Below are positions 1 through 8,307 of a stretch of 49,386 nt of DNA, piece by piece. Location: contig NZ_BOOH01000024.1 in NCBI RefSeq assembly GCF_016863135.1, positions 1 to 49,386 on the forward strand. Reading direction: 5' to 3'. Source of the stretch: Planobispora longispora (GTDB taxonomy: Bacteria; Actinomycetota; Actinomycetes; Streptosporangiales; Streptosporangiaceae). Numbering within the stretch: position 1 is the stretch's first letter; the number at the start of each line of letters is the position of its first letter. The notes under the pieces were generated by a model, which did not search any database, had not been told where the DNA came from, and saw only the letters and a program-made list of their open reading frames with translations. The translations under genes and the position numbers were made by a program.

Positions 1-138
1 GAGCCGGTAGCCGCCGACGACGGCCGCTGCGCCCTTCCGGAGAGGCGGGCGGGATTATCCGGCGGCAGGTCTTCCCATTGACCGGGCATGTGGGCGCATA
101 GTGGGTGAAAGGGCAATCGATCCCCACACGGAGGCCCC

Positions 139-768
139 GTGTTCGAGCGTTTCACCGACCGTGCCCGTCGCGTCGTGGTCCTGGCCCAGGAGGAGGCCCG
201 CAGGCTCAAACACGACTACATCGGCACCGAGCACCTCCTGCTCGGCCTGATCGGCGAGGAGGACGGCATCGCCGCCCGGGCGCTGCAGAGCTTCGAGATC
301 AGCCTGGAGGACGTGCGCCGCGACGTCGAGGAGATCATCGGTCAGGGGTCGACCACGCCGTCCGACCACATCCCGTTCACCCCGCGCGCCAAGAAGGTGC
401 TGGAGCTGTCGCTGCGGGAGGCCCTCCACCTGCACCACGACTACATCGGCACCGAGCACATCCTGCTCGGGCTGGTCCGCGAGGAGGAGGGCGTCGCGGC
501 CCAGGTGCTCACCAGGCAGGGGGTGGAGCTGGAGGCCGTACGGGCCCAGGTGATCGACCTGCTCCGGAGCTGGCGCCGGGAGCGGCCCGGGAGCGGGCAG
601 GAACCGTTCCTGCCCCCGGGGATGTCGTTCGCCAGGGGGGCGTCGCTCGCCGCGCGGCTGGATCAGATCCAGGAGAGCCTGGACCGGATCGAGCGGCGCC
701 TGGACGCCATGGGCGCCCCGCCGGATCCGGGCGCGCCGCGCGAGGAGGAGCCTCCGGAGAAGGACTGA
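139..768 (+). CDS. Stand-alone double Clp N-domain protein (ClpC-like adaptor)
   Basis: Encodes 209 residues from a GTG start with GGAGG five bases upstream. Two consecutive Clp N-terminal repeats are visible, at about residues 1-67 and 78-145, each with the hallmark HDYIGTEH(L/I)LLGL motif. No AAA+ ATPase domain follows: after residue 150 there is only a charged linker and a short heptad-like segment (LDQIQESLDRIERRLD) that could form a coiled coil. In ClpC/ClpA this domain docks substrates and adaptors on the unfoldase, so an isolated copy may modulate Clp proteolysis or bind phosphoarginine-type or unfolded substrates. That role is inference; the domain assignment is secure. It is transcribed alone and ends in a double stem-loop shared with the convergent acetyltransferase gene. 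Confidence 0.85.
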   Translation: MFERFTDRARRVVVLAQEEARRLKHDYIGTEHLLLGLIGEEDGIAARALQSFEISLEDVRRDVEEIIGQGSTTPSDHIPFTPRAKKVLELSLREALHLHHDYIGTEHILLGLVREEEGVAAQVLTRQGVELEAVRAQVIDLLRSWRRERPGSGQEPFLPPGMSFARGASLAARLDQIQESLDRIERRLDAMGAPPDPGAPREEEPPEKD

Positions 769-795
769 CATGCGCGGAGATCCCTGAGGAAGAAG

Positions 796-832
796 CGGAG
801 TCCCCCGGCGAGGGCTCCGGGCGGGGACTCCG
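796..832 (+). terminator. Stem-loop downstream of Clp-N gene
   Basis: Ten-base arms (796-805 and 823-832) pair perfectly around a 17-nt loop, 27 nt after the stop codon. There is no U-run. It is the first of two consecutive hairpins in the gap between convergent genes. Confidence 0.5.
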
Positions 833-868
833 GGAAGGGCCCGCCCGGAGCCCCCGCCGGGGAAAGCG

Positions 869-912
869 CTCCGCCGATCCGGGAACCCCTGAGCTCTCCC
901 GGATCGGCGGAG
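869..912. terminator. Bidirectional terminator, 16-bp perfect stem
   Basis: The arms 869-884 and 897-912 are perfect 16-base inverted repeats around a 12-nt loop. It lies between the 3' ends of the Clp-N gene (+) and the ACT-GNAT gene (-), so it can serve both. Confidence 0.75.
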
Positions 913-923
913 CCGGTGATGGG

Positions 924-1958
924 TCAGCTCGGGGACGCCGCCGCCATCACGCCTATCGCCAGCCTGGCTTCCACCACGCCGGGGTCCTCGGTGTAGCCCA
1001 GCGTCGCGCCGAGCGAGAGCAGCAGCCTGCGCATGCGCGCGTTGTCCGAGAGCAGGGTCGCCCTCACCTCGGCGAAGCCCAGGTCGCGGGCCTCGGTGAG
1101 GATCATCCTGGCCAGCGCCGTGCCCAGTCCCCTGCCCTGCCAGCGGTCCTCGACCAGGAAGGCCATCTCGGCGATCCCGGGGTCGGGGGTGAACATCAGG
1201 TTGGCCAGCGCGATCACCTGGCCGTCGGACCCGGCGACCAGGGAGTGGCCGCGGGTGCGGTCGCAGAGCCGGTCGAAGACGCGGTCCGGCAGCGCGGGCA
1301 TCGAGGTGAAGTAGCGGAAGCGGCGGGTCTCGGGCGAGCAGCGGTCGTGCAGGTCGCGCAGGGCCTCACGGTAGAGCCGGGTGAGCGGTCTGACCTGGGT
1401 CTCGGTGCCGTCCGCCAGCTTGACCACGCGCTCGGCGGAGCCGGCCGGGTCGGCCGGGGGCTGCGCCAGCCGGACGAACGAGGCGGCCCGGGCGGCCTCG
1501 GTCAGGGTGAAGGGCAGCTCGGCGCGGCGCAGCCGGATCGCCCGGCGGGGGGCGACGGGCACGGTCAGCAGGGTCGGGTCGGGCAGGTCGCTCATGTCGG
1601 AACCGTAGACCCAGCGGGCGTCGTCGGTGCGCAGCAGCTCCTTCAGGAGTTCGGGCAGCCGCCAGGGCGCGGTCCGCAGCCGGGAGGCGAGCAGCAGGAC
1701 CCGGGTGGGCTCGTCGGTCAGCTCGTGCGCGGTGGCGGGGACGACCCGCACCCGGCGCCCGCCCGCCGCCTCCAGCGCCTCGCGTACGGCCTCCGGCCCG
1801 GCCGGGATCTCCGCGACGAACTCGTCCACGGTGCCGTCGGTGTCCGGCTGGACGCTCAGGCCGAGGATGTTGCCGCCCTTGTCCGCGAGCGCGGCGGCCA
1901 GCGAGGCCAGCCGTCCCGGTCGCTCGTCCACCGTCGTACGAATCCTGAGAAACCCCAT
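924..1958 (-). CDS. GNAT N-acetyltransferase with N-terminal ACT domain
   Basis: Encodes 344 residues. An ACT-type ligand-binding domain occupies about residues 1-70 (FLRIRTTVDERPGRLASLAA, then a second strand-helix unit). A variable linker follows. The GNAT fold lies at about 190-335, with the acetyl-CoA pyrophosphate loop in EDRWQGRGLGTALA (R/Q-x-x-G-x-G/A pattern). ACT domains usually bind amino acids, so the acetyltransferase may be allosterically controlled, as reported for some actinobacterial protein-lysine acetyltransferases; the substrate cannot be read here. GGAGG lies about 9 nt before the ATG. The gene diverges from the FAD oxidoreductase and shares an upstream region of about 130 bp with it. 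Confidence 0.8.
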   Translation of the reverse strand: MGFLRIRTTVDERPGRLASLAAALADKGGNILGLSVQPDTDGTVDEFVAEIPAGPEAVREALEAAGGRRVRVVPATAHELTDEPTRVLLLASRLRTAPWRLPELLKELLRTDDARWVYGSDMSDLPDPTLLTVPVAPRRAIRLRRAELPFTLTEAARAASFVRLAQPPADPAGSAERVVKLADGTETQVRPLTRLYREALRDLHDRCSPETRRFRYFTSMPALPDRVFDRLCDRTRGHSLVAGSDGQVIALANLMFTPDPGIAEMAFLVEDRWQGRGLGTALARMILTEARDLGFAEVRATLLSDNARMRRLLLSLGATLGYTEDPGVVEARLAIGVMAAASPS

Positions 1959-2089
1959 CAGAACGCTCCCTCCGTCACGGACAAGCCTGCCGGGGGGCTG
2001 TTACGGCGCCGCTACGTGAGGGTGAGGTCGCCGTTACGTCCGCGAAGATCACTCATGACGCGGTTGTACAACGGTTTTCGTAGGACGCT

Positions 2090-3526
2090 ATGGCCGAATT
2101 GACGGATATAGCAGGATATGGGGCCATGAGCACGCGCGTTCCCCTGTCTGACGGATTCGTTAACGGAGACGTCTCCTTCTGGTTCCGGTCGTCCGGCCTC
2201 CCCCCGGCGGGCGCCCCCCTCGACGGCGATCTCGAGGCCGACGTGGTGATCGTCGGCGCCGGGTACACCGGCCTGTGGACCGCGTACTACCTGAAGAAGG
2301 CCTCCCCCGCCCTGCGCGTCGTGGTGCTGGAGAAGGAGTTCGCCGGATACGGCGCGTCCGGGCGCAACGGCGGCTGGCTGGTCGGCGAGCTGGCCGGGAC
2401 CCCCGAGCGCTACGCGAAGAGCCACGGCGTGGAGCCGGCCAAGCGCTTCCAGCGGGTGATGTTCGAGGCGATCGACGAGGTCGTCGCCGTCGCGGCGGAG
2501 GAGGGGATCGACGCCGACCTCGTCAAGGGCGGCGTCACCACGGTCGCCACCAACGCCGCCCAGGACCGGCGGCTGCGCGGGGTGCTGTCCCACGCCCGCC
2601 ACTGGGGCTGGACCGAGGACGACGTGCGGCTGCTGGAGCCGGCCGAGCGGGAGGAGCGCCTGCGGGTCAGCGGGGCGGTGAACGCGATCTGGAGCCCGCA
2701 CTGCGCCCGGGTCCAGCCGGCCAAGCTGGTGCGCGGGCTGGCGGAGGCCGTGCGGGAGCTGGGCGTGGAGATCTACGAGCGGACCCCGGTCACCGAGATC
2801 GCCCCGCGCACGGCGCGCACGCCGTACGGAACGGTCGGCGCCAAGCACGTCATCCGCGCCACCGAGGGCTTCACCGCCGGGCTGCGGCAGTACCACCGCG
2901 CCTGGCTCCCGATGAACAGCTCCATGATCGTCACCGAGCCGCTGGGCGGGCTGTGGGACGCCATCGGCTGGGAGGGCTGCGAGCTGCTGGGCGACATGGC
3001 CCACTACTACATGTACGCCCAGCGGACCGCCGACGGCCGCATCGCCTTCGGCGGGCGCGGCAAGCCCTACCTGTACGGCTCCCGCGTGGACGACCGGGGC
3101 CGCACGCACGAGTGGACGATCGAGGCGCTGTGGGACCTGCTGACCGGGATGTTCCCGGCGGTCAGGGAGTCCCGGGTCGCGCACGCGTGGTCCGGGGTGC
3201 TGGGCGTGCCGCGTGACTGGTGCGCGACCGTACACCTGGACCCCGCCACCGGGATCGGCTGGGCGGGCGGCTACACCGGCCACGGGGTGACCACCGCCAA
3301 CCTCGCCGGCCGCACCCTGCGCGACCTGATCCTGGGCGAGGAGACCGAGCTGACCTCGCTGCCCTGGGTCGGCCGGAGAGTGCGCAACTGGGAGGTCGAG
3401 CCGCTGCGCTGGATCGGCGTGCACGCCATGTACGACCTGTACCGCCGGGCCGACGCCCGGGAGAAGGACGGGCTCGGCCGCACCTCGGTGCTGGCCCGGC
3501 TGGCCGACTCCATCACCGGCCGCTGA
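2090..3526 (+). CDS. FAD-dependent amine/amino-acid oxidoreductase (DAO family)
   Basis: Encodes 478 residues from the ATG at 2090, or 466 from a second ATG at 2126; each has an AGGA upstream, so the start is unsettled. The N-terminal Rossmann motif VVIVGAGYTGLWTAYYL binds the FAD ADP moiety, GASGRNGGW is the second conserved flavin motif, and GWAGGYTGHGVTTANLAG is the C-terminal flavin-contact motif. This is the pattern of the D-amino-acid-oxidase/PuuB (gamma-glutamylputrescine oxidase) group, which oxidises amines or imino acids with release of H2O2. The substrate is not determinable. The amidohydrolase starts about 30 nt downstream on the same strand, so the two are probably cotranscribed and may act on one N-substituted substrate (inference). 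Confidence 0.8.
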   Translation: MAELTDIAGYGAMSTRVPLSDGFVNGDVSFWFRSSGLPPAGAPLDGDLEADVVIVGAGYTGLWTAYYLKKASPALRVVVLEKEFAGYGASGRNGGWLVGELAGTPERYAKSHGVEPAKRFQRVMFEAIDEVVAVAAEEGIDADLVKGGVTTVATNAAQDRRLRGVLSHARHWGWTEDDVRLLEPAEREERLRVSGAVNAIWSPHCARVQPAKLVRGLAEAVRELGVEIYERTPVTEIAPRTARTPYGTVGAKHVIRATEGFTAGLRQYHRAWLPMNSSMIVTEPLGGLWDAIGWEGCELLGDMAHYYMYAQRTADGRIAFGGRGKPYLYGSRVDDRGRTHEWTIEALWDLLTGMFPAVRESRVAHAWSGVLGVPRDWCATVHLDPATGIGWAGGYTGHGVTTANLAGRTLRDLILGEETELTSLPWVGRRVRNWEVEPLRWIGVHAMYDLYRRADAREKDGLGRTSVLARLADSITGR

Positions 3527-3555
3527 TCAGATATCGGACAATGGAGATTATGACC

Positions 3556-5175
3556 ATGGGCATGACGGACCTGCTGTTCCGCGGCGGGCGGGCGTTCCTG
3601 GCCGCCGGCGCCTTCGCCGAGGCGGTGCTGGTCCGCGACGGCCGGATCGCCGCCGCCGGCGCCGAGGCCGACGTGGCGCGGCTGGCGGCCCGCGGGTGCG
3701 AGACCGTGGACCTGGAGGGCGGCCTGCTGATCCCGGGCATCACCGACGCCCACATGCATCCGGTCCAGGCCGGGCTGGAGCGGGCCAAGTGCGACCTGTC
3801 GGAGGTCTACGGCCTGGACGCCTACCTGGCGGAGATCCACGAGTACGCGGCCGCCCATCCCGACCACGAGTGGATCGACGGCGGCGGCTGGGACATGTCG
3901 GCCTTCCCCGGCGGCCTCCCGCACCGCTCGCAGCTCGACTCGCTCGACCGGCCGGTCTACCTGATCCAGCGCGACCACCACGCCGCCTGGGTCAACAGCC
4001 GGGCCCTGGAGATCGCCGGGATCACCCGGGACACCCCGGACCCCGCCGACGGCCGGATCGAGCGCGACGCCGACGGCTCCCCGAGCGGGGTGCTGCACGA
4101 GGGCGCGATGGACCTGGTGGGCCTGCTCACCCCGCGCCCGACCGAGCGGGACCTGATGGACGCGCTGATGGACGCCCAGCGGCACCTGTTCTCCCTCGGC
4201 ATCACCGGCTGGCAGGACGCCATCGTCGGCTCCTACGCGGGCTCGGACGACCAGCTGCCCACCTACGTCGCGGCGGCGGCCTCGGGCAGGCTCAAGGCCC
4301 GGGTCGTCGGCGCGCTCTGGTGGGACCGGGCGCGCGGCGCCGAGCAGATCCCCGAGCTGATCGAGCGCCGCAAGTCGGCCGACGGGCTGGAGACCTTCCG
4401 CGCCACCTCGGTGAAGATCATGCAGGACGGCATCACCGAGAACTTCACCGCCGCGGTGATCGAGCCCTACTGCCGCTGCGGCGGGACCGGACTGTCCTAC
4501 GTGGACCCGCAGCTTCTGAAGGAGTACGTCGCCGAGCTCGACCGGCACGGCTTCCAGGTGCACTTCCACGCCATCGGCGAGCGGGCCGTCCGAGAGGTGC
4601 TCGACAGCCTGGAGGGCTCCGACCCCGCCAACCGGCACCACGTCGCGCACCTGCAGATCGTCGAGCCGTCCGACGTGCCGCGCTTCGCCCGGCTCGGGGT
4701 GACCGCCAACCTGCAGCCGCTGTGGGCCACCCACCACGCCCAGATGGACGAGCTGACCATCCCGTTCCTGGGCGAGGAGCGCTCGGCCTGGCAGTACCCG
4801 TTCGCGGACCTGCTGCGGGCGGGCGCCCGGTTCTGCGCGGGCAGCGACTGGCCGGTGTCGAACGCCGACCCGATCCAGGGCATGCACGTCGCGGTCAACC
4901 GCACCGAGCCGGGCGGTTCGGTGCACGCGGACTATCCGACGGCCCAGACGCCGTTCCTGCCGGGGCAGCGCCTGGACCTGGACACGGCGCTGACGGCCTA
5001 CACCGCCGGCTCGGCCTGGATCAACCACGACGACGAGGCGGGCGCCATCGCCGTCGGCAACCGCGCCGACCTCGTCGTCCTCGACCGCGACCCGTTCACC
5101 GAGCCGCAGGCCGACATCTGGCGGACGAAGGTGACCATGACCTTCGTCGGCGGGGAGCAGGTCTACCGGATGTGA
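3556..5175 (+). CDS. YtcJ-type metal-dependent amidohydrolase
   Basis: Four in-frame ATGs lie between 3541 and 3562. The one at 3556 is preferred because GGAG sits 9 nt upstream, giving 539 residues, the usual length of the YtcJ/amidohydrolase-3 family. A small beta-sandwich at both ends encloses the TIM barrel. The metal-binding HxH is in DAHMHP near residue 65. The sequences HFHAIGE near 337 and GSDWPVS near 433 carry the later His and Asp ligands. The family hydrolyses amide or ester bonds of varied substrates; no specificity can be read. It follows the FAD oxidoreductase closely. A short inverted repeat (TCTTCCG...CGGAAGA) lies between it and the chemoreceptor gene. Confidence 0.85.
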   Translation: MGMTDLLFRGGRAFLAAGAFAEAVLVRDGRIAAAGAEADVARLAARGCETVDLEGGLLIPGITDAHMHPVQAGLERAKCDLSEVYGLDAYLAEIHEYAAAHPDHEWIDGGGWDMSAFPGGLPHRSQLDSLDRPVYLIQRDHHAAWVNSRALEIAGITRDTPDPADGRIERDADGSPSGVLHEGAMDLVGLLTPRPTERDLMDALMDAQRHLFSLGITGWQDAIVGSYAGSDDQLPTYVAAAASGRLKARVVGALWWDRARGAEQIPELIERRKSADGLETFRATSVKIMQDGITENFTAAVIEPYCRCGGTGLSYVDPQLLKEYVAELDRHGFQVHFHAIGERAVREVLDSLEGSDPANRHHVAHLQIVEPSDVPRFARLGVTANLQPLWATHHAQMDELTIPFLGEERSAWQYPFADLLRAGARFCAGSDWPVSNADPIQGMHVAVNRTEPGGSVHADYPTAQTPFLPGQRLDLDTALTAYTAGSAWINHDDEAGAIAVGNRADLVVLDRDPFTEPQADIWRTKVTMTFVGGEQVYRM

Positions 5176-5260
5176 CGGAGCCGTCCACCGAACGTGACGG
5201 CGAACCCTCAGATGATCTCTTCTTCCGCCGAAATCTTAGGCCGACGGAAGAGAGGTCCTC

Positions 5261-7222
5261 ATGCACAACATTCGCACGCGGCTGGTGGCGAGCGTTCTAA
5301 CGGTCGTCGTGCTCGCCATCGCCGTGCTGTTCGCCATCGTGACGGTGGAGAGCGGCGACCTGTCACGGCGGCAGGCCGAGAAATACGCCGAGGAACTGGC
5401 GCGCCGGGAGGCCGGTGAGGTGGCACGCCTGATCGACGGCGCCGCGCACGCCGCGCACGCGCTGGCCGGAGTGATGGCGTCGTTGAAGTCGGCCGGCCGC
5501 ACCGACCGCGCGGCGGTGAGCAACCTGGTGCGCGACACCCTGGCCAGGCACCCGGAGTTCGTCGGCATGTCCACCGGCTGGGAGCCCGGAGCCTTCGACG
5601 GCCGCGACGCCGCCTTCCGCGGGAGCGCGCAGAGCGACGCCACCGGCCGGTTCATCCCCTACTGGTATCGCGACGGCGGGGAGCTGAAGGTCGCCGCGCT
5701 CACCGACTACGAGACGCCCGGCGCCGGCGACTGGTACCTGGTGCCCCGGGAAACCGGCAAGGACCTGGTCGTGGAGCCCTACGTCTACCCGGTCAACGGC
5801 GAGGACGTGCTGATGACCACCGCCACCGCCCCGATCATGGTGGACGGCGCGTTCCACGGCGTGGTCACCGTCGACCTGGCCCTGGCCGACCTGCGCACCG
5901 CCCTGCTGGCCGAGAAGCCGTACGGCACCGGATACCTGGCCCTGGTCACCGCGGCCGGTTCGGTGCTGGCGCACCCGAAGCAGGACCTGCTCGGCAAGCC
6001 GCTGCCCGGGGCGCTGGCCGCGGACATGAAGAAGGTGCTGGAGGGCAAGGACACGCTCCGCACCACCAGGCACGACGAGCAGTTCGGGGAGGAGGCCACC
6101 GCGGTGGTCACCCCGGTCACGCTGGCGACCGGCGACACCTGGGCGCTGGCCGTCAGCGTGCCGGAGGGCACGATCGCCGCGGAGTCCGACGGGGTGCGGC
6201 GCACGGTGCTGCTGGCCGCCCTCGCCGCCTGCCTGGCCGCCGGTGCGGTGGTCTGGTTCCTGGGCACCGGTCTGACCCGGCCCATCGTACGGCTGCGCGA
6301 CCGGCTGGCGGAGATCGCCGACGGCGACAGCGATCTCACCCAGCGGGTGGACGAGGCGCGACGGGACGAGATCGGCGCCCTGGGGGCCGCGTTCAACCGC
6401 TTCACCGCCAAGATCGCTGATATGGTGCGGCAGATCGACGACAAGGCCGAGGGGGTGACGGCGTCCGCGCGCTCCCTGTCCATGATCAGCAACGAGCTGC
6501 GCGACGGCGCCGAGCGCACCGCCGGCCGTACCGAGGCCGTGTCCGGGGCCGCGACCAAGGTGTCGGCGAACATCGAGACGGTCGCCGCCGGCGCCGAGGA
6601 GATGGACGCCTCGATCCGCGAGATCGCCTACAGCACCACCGAGGCGGCGCAGGTCGGCACGCGGGCCGCGGAGGTCGCGCAGTCCACCACCGAGACCATC
6701 GCGAAGCTGGGGGACTCCTCCACCGAGATCGGCGCGGTGGTCAAGACGATCAACAGCATCGCCGAGCAGACCAACCTGCTGGCCCTGAACGCCACCATCG
6801 AGGCGGCCCGGGCCGGCGACGCCGGCAAGGGCTTCGCCGTGGTCGCCTCCGAGGTCAAGGACCTGGCCCAGGAGACGGCCAAGGCCACCGAGGACATCAC
6901 CAGCCGGGTCAGGGCCATTCAGGACGACACCGATGCCGCCATCGCGGCGATCCACGAGATCGTGCAGGTGGTGGACCGGGTCAACGGCCTGCAGACGACC
7001 ATCGCCGGCGCCGTGGAGGAGCAGAGCGCCACCACCAGGGAGATGAGCCGCAACGTCGCGGAGGCGGCCGCCGGCTCCGCCGACATCGCGTACACGATCG
7101 GCGAGGTCACCGGGGCGGTGCAGGCCACCACCGCCGGCAGCGGCGCGACCGAGCAGGCCGCCCGGGAGCTGTCCGTCCTGGCGGGCGAGCTCAAGTCGCT
7201 GGTGGGACGCTTCCGGTTCTGA
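5261..7222 (+). CDS. Methyl-accepting chemotaxis protein with dCache sensor
   Basis: Encodes 653 residues. TM1 is at about 8-30 and an extracellular Cache-type sensor at about 35-300 (the WY...P...PYVYP signature near 157-178 resembles dCache_1 amine or amino-acid sensors). TM2 is at about 315-338, HAMP follows to about 390, and then comes a long helical signalling domain. The highly conserved hairpin tip ([20 protein letters not shown]) lies near 500-520. This is a classical transmembrane chemoreceptor. No cheA, cheW or flagellar gene is present in the window, so it is an orphan here. In Streptosporangiaceae motile spores occur in some genera, which could explain its presence (inference). 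It ends in a strong terminator. Confidence 0.9.
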   Translation: MHNIRTRLVASVLTVVVLAIAVLFAIVTVESGDLSRRQAEKYAEELARREAGEVARLIDGAAHAAHALAGVMASLKSAGRTDRAAVSNLVRDTLARHPEFVGMSTGWEPGAFDGRDAAFRGSAQSDATGRFIPYWYRDGGELKVAALTDYETPGAGDWYLVPRETGKDLVVEPYVYPVNGEDVLMTTATAPIMVDGAFHGVVTVDLALADLRTALLAEKPYGTGYLALVTAAGSVLAHPKQDLLGKPLPGALAADMKKVLEGKDTLRTTRHDEQFGEEATAVVTPVTLATGDTWALAVSVPEGTIAAESDGVRRTVLLAALAACLAAGAVVWFLGTGLTRPIVRLRDRLAEIADGDSDLTQRVDEARRDEIGALGAAFNRFTAKIADMVRQIDDKAEGVTASARSLSMISNELRDGAERTAGRTEAVSGAATKVSANIETVAAGAEEMDASIREIAYSTTEAAQVGTRAAEVAQSTTETIAKLGDSSTEIGAVVKTINSIAEQTNLLALNATIEAARAGDAGKGFAVVASEVKDLAQETAKATEDITSRVRAIQDDTDAAIAAIHEIVQVVDRVNGLQTTIAGAVEEQSATTREMSRNVAEAAAGSADIAYTIGEVTGAVQATTAGSGATEQAARELSVLAGELKSLVGRFRF

Positions 7223-7226
7223 CCCT

Positions 7227-7270
7227 GAGTCCCCCTCCCCGGTCCGCTTCATCCCCGGGGAGGGGGACTC
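7227..7270. terminator. Terminator after chemoreceptor, 16-bp stem
   Basis: Perfect 16-base arms 7227-7242 and 7255-7270 enclose a 12-nt loop, starting 4 nt after the chemoreceptor stop. It has the same stem/loop geometry as the hairpin at 869-912. It lies between convergent genes and is probably bidirectional. Confidence 0.75.
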
Positions 7271-7329
7271 ATCTGGAAATCTCCCGGCCGGGAGCGCGGA
7301 TCCGCGGGGACGGACCCGGCCCGCCCGGC

Positions 7330-7692
7330 TCAGCCGCGCCGCCTCCTGCGCCTCTTGACGGTCATCCGCACGATCGCGCGGGCGGTGAGCAGCAGGATGA
7401 CGCCCACGATCTGGCCGCCCAGGACGATCCGGTTGACGTCGACCGCGGGCTGCCAGCGGACGTCGCCGTCCTTGATGACGAACACCCCGGCCGGGGTCGC
7501 GCTGAGGCCGTACCCTCCGCCGGCCCCCTCCCCGGCCTTCTCGCCCTCCTGCTTGCCCCTGCCGCCGCCCCCGCCGCTGGCGATCTTGGCGACCGGTACG
7601 ACCGTCACTCCCTCACGGGTGATCGGCTCGCCGAAGACGCGGCTGACGGTGGCGTTGTCCTTCGCCTGATCGATCACATCCATGATGTCCAT
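7330..7692 (-). CDS. GerW/YtfJ-family sporulation-type protein
   Basis: Encodes 120 residues. The N-terminal half (DVIDQAKDNATVSRVFGEPI, then GVTVVPVAKIASGGGGG) matches the YtfJ/GerW pattern of a beta-rich domain with a Gly-rich loop. GYGLSATPAGVFVIKDGDVRW is the second conserved block. A predicted transmembrane helix at about residues 88-105 and an Arg/Lys-rich tail follow, so this version is probably membrane-anchored with its tail inside. In Bacillus the family is linked to spore germination; the actinomycete role is unknown. It is monocistronic with about 150 nt to the next gene. Confidence 0.75.
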   Translation of the reverse strand: MDIMDVIDQAKDNATVSRVFGEPITREGVTVVPVAKIASGGGGGRGKQEGEKAGEGAGGGYGLSATPAGVFVIKDGDVRWQPAVDVNRIVLGGQIVGVILLLTARAIVRMTVKRRRRRRG

Positions 7693-7846
7693 CGTGACTC
7701 CCTCGGTGTCTCCGGCATGGCATCCCCCGACGGCTCCACGCTAGCCAACGGTTCACCCGCCGGACAGACGCGTCCGGCGCGCCGGATCGGACAGGCGGGC
7801 CGGTCCGCCGGATCGGGCAGGCGGGCAGGCGGGCCGGGACGGCGGG

Positions 7847-8305
7847 TCAGGAGGCCACGACCAGCGCCTGCGGGGCGGCCTGCTTCATCCGGGCGCCCAG
7901 CCACTCCATCTGCGCGGCGGTCTCGCCCTCGCAGCGGCGGACGACCTCGAGGAGCCCGGTGTCCCTGGCTCCCTGCGCGGCCTGCCCGATCAGCGTCCAG
8001 GCCATGTCGCACTCGGCGGCCATGAGGTACAGGTCGTGCAGGTCGCGCAGGAGGCCGACGGGGCCGGAGCGGGTTCCGGAGAAGAGGGTCGAGTGCAGCC
8101 GCTCGGGCTCGTCCACGGCCTCCTCCGAGTAGCGCTGGACGAACGGCTCCAGAAGCCGGGCGTGCTCGGTGCACTGCACGGCCAGCCGCTCGCAGATGTG
8201 GTGGATGTCGGGCTCGTCGTCATGAGCCCGTCCCACCTCGCAGAAAGCGCCGGCCAGCTCGTTCTGCGAGCGGTGCAGCAGCCCCAGGTAGTGGGCCAGG
8301 TGCAT
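7847..8305 (-). CDS. Small all-helical partner of the Mo oxidoreductase
   Basis: Encodes 152 residues starting two bases after the stop of the upstream molybdopterin oxidoreductase gene (TGA-CC-ATG), so the two are translationally coupled. The sequence reads as four amphipathic helices (about 1-27, 32-59, 83-113, 117-143) rich in His, Glu and Cys (H2, H5, H11, E16, H35, H36, C38, E39, C45, E47, H48, E98, C125, E126). It resembles a ferritin-like or hemerythrin-like four-helix bundle, but no strict ExxH pair or canonical hemerythrin motif is present, so no metal site can be claimed. An electron-transfer, chaperone or maturation role for the neighbouring enzyme is inferred only from the operon. 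Confidence 0.65.
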   Translation of the reverse strand: MHLAHYLGLLHRSQNELAGAFCEVGRAHDDEPDIHHICERLAVQCTEHARLLEPFVQRYSEEAVDEPERLHSTLFSGTRSGPVGLLRDLHDLYLMAAECDMAWTLIGQAAQGARDTGLLEVVRRCEGETAAQMEWLGARMKQAAPQALVVAS

Positions 8306-8307
8306 GG

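Noticed and set aside
1-138. Promoter with TTGACC near position 78
   Set aside because: No -10 hexamer at acceptable spacing could be found.
105-2102. 665-residue + strand frame over the Clp-N and GNAT genes
   Set aside because: It overlaps two well-supported genes and a terminator and has no recognisable domain.
7847-8305. Calling the small helical protein a ferritin or hemerythrin
   Set aside because: The defining ExxH pairs or HxxxE/HxxxH pattern of these families are not all present, so only an all-helical protein is claimed.
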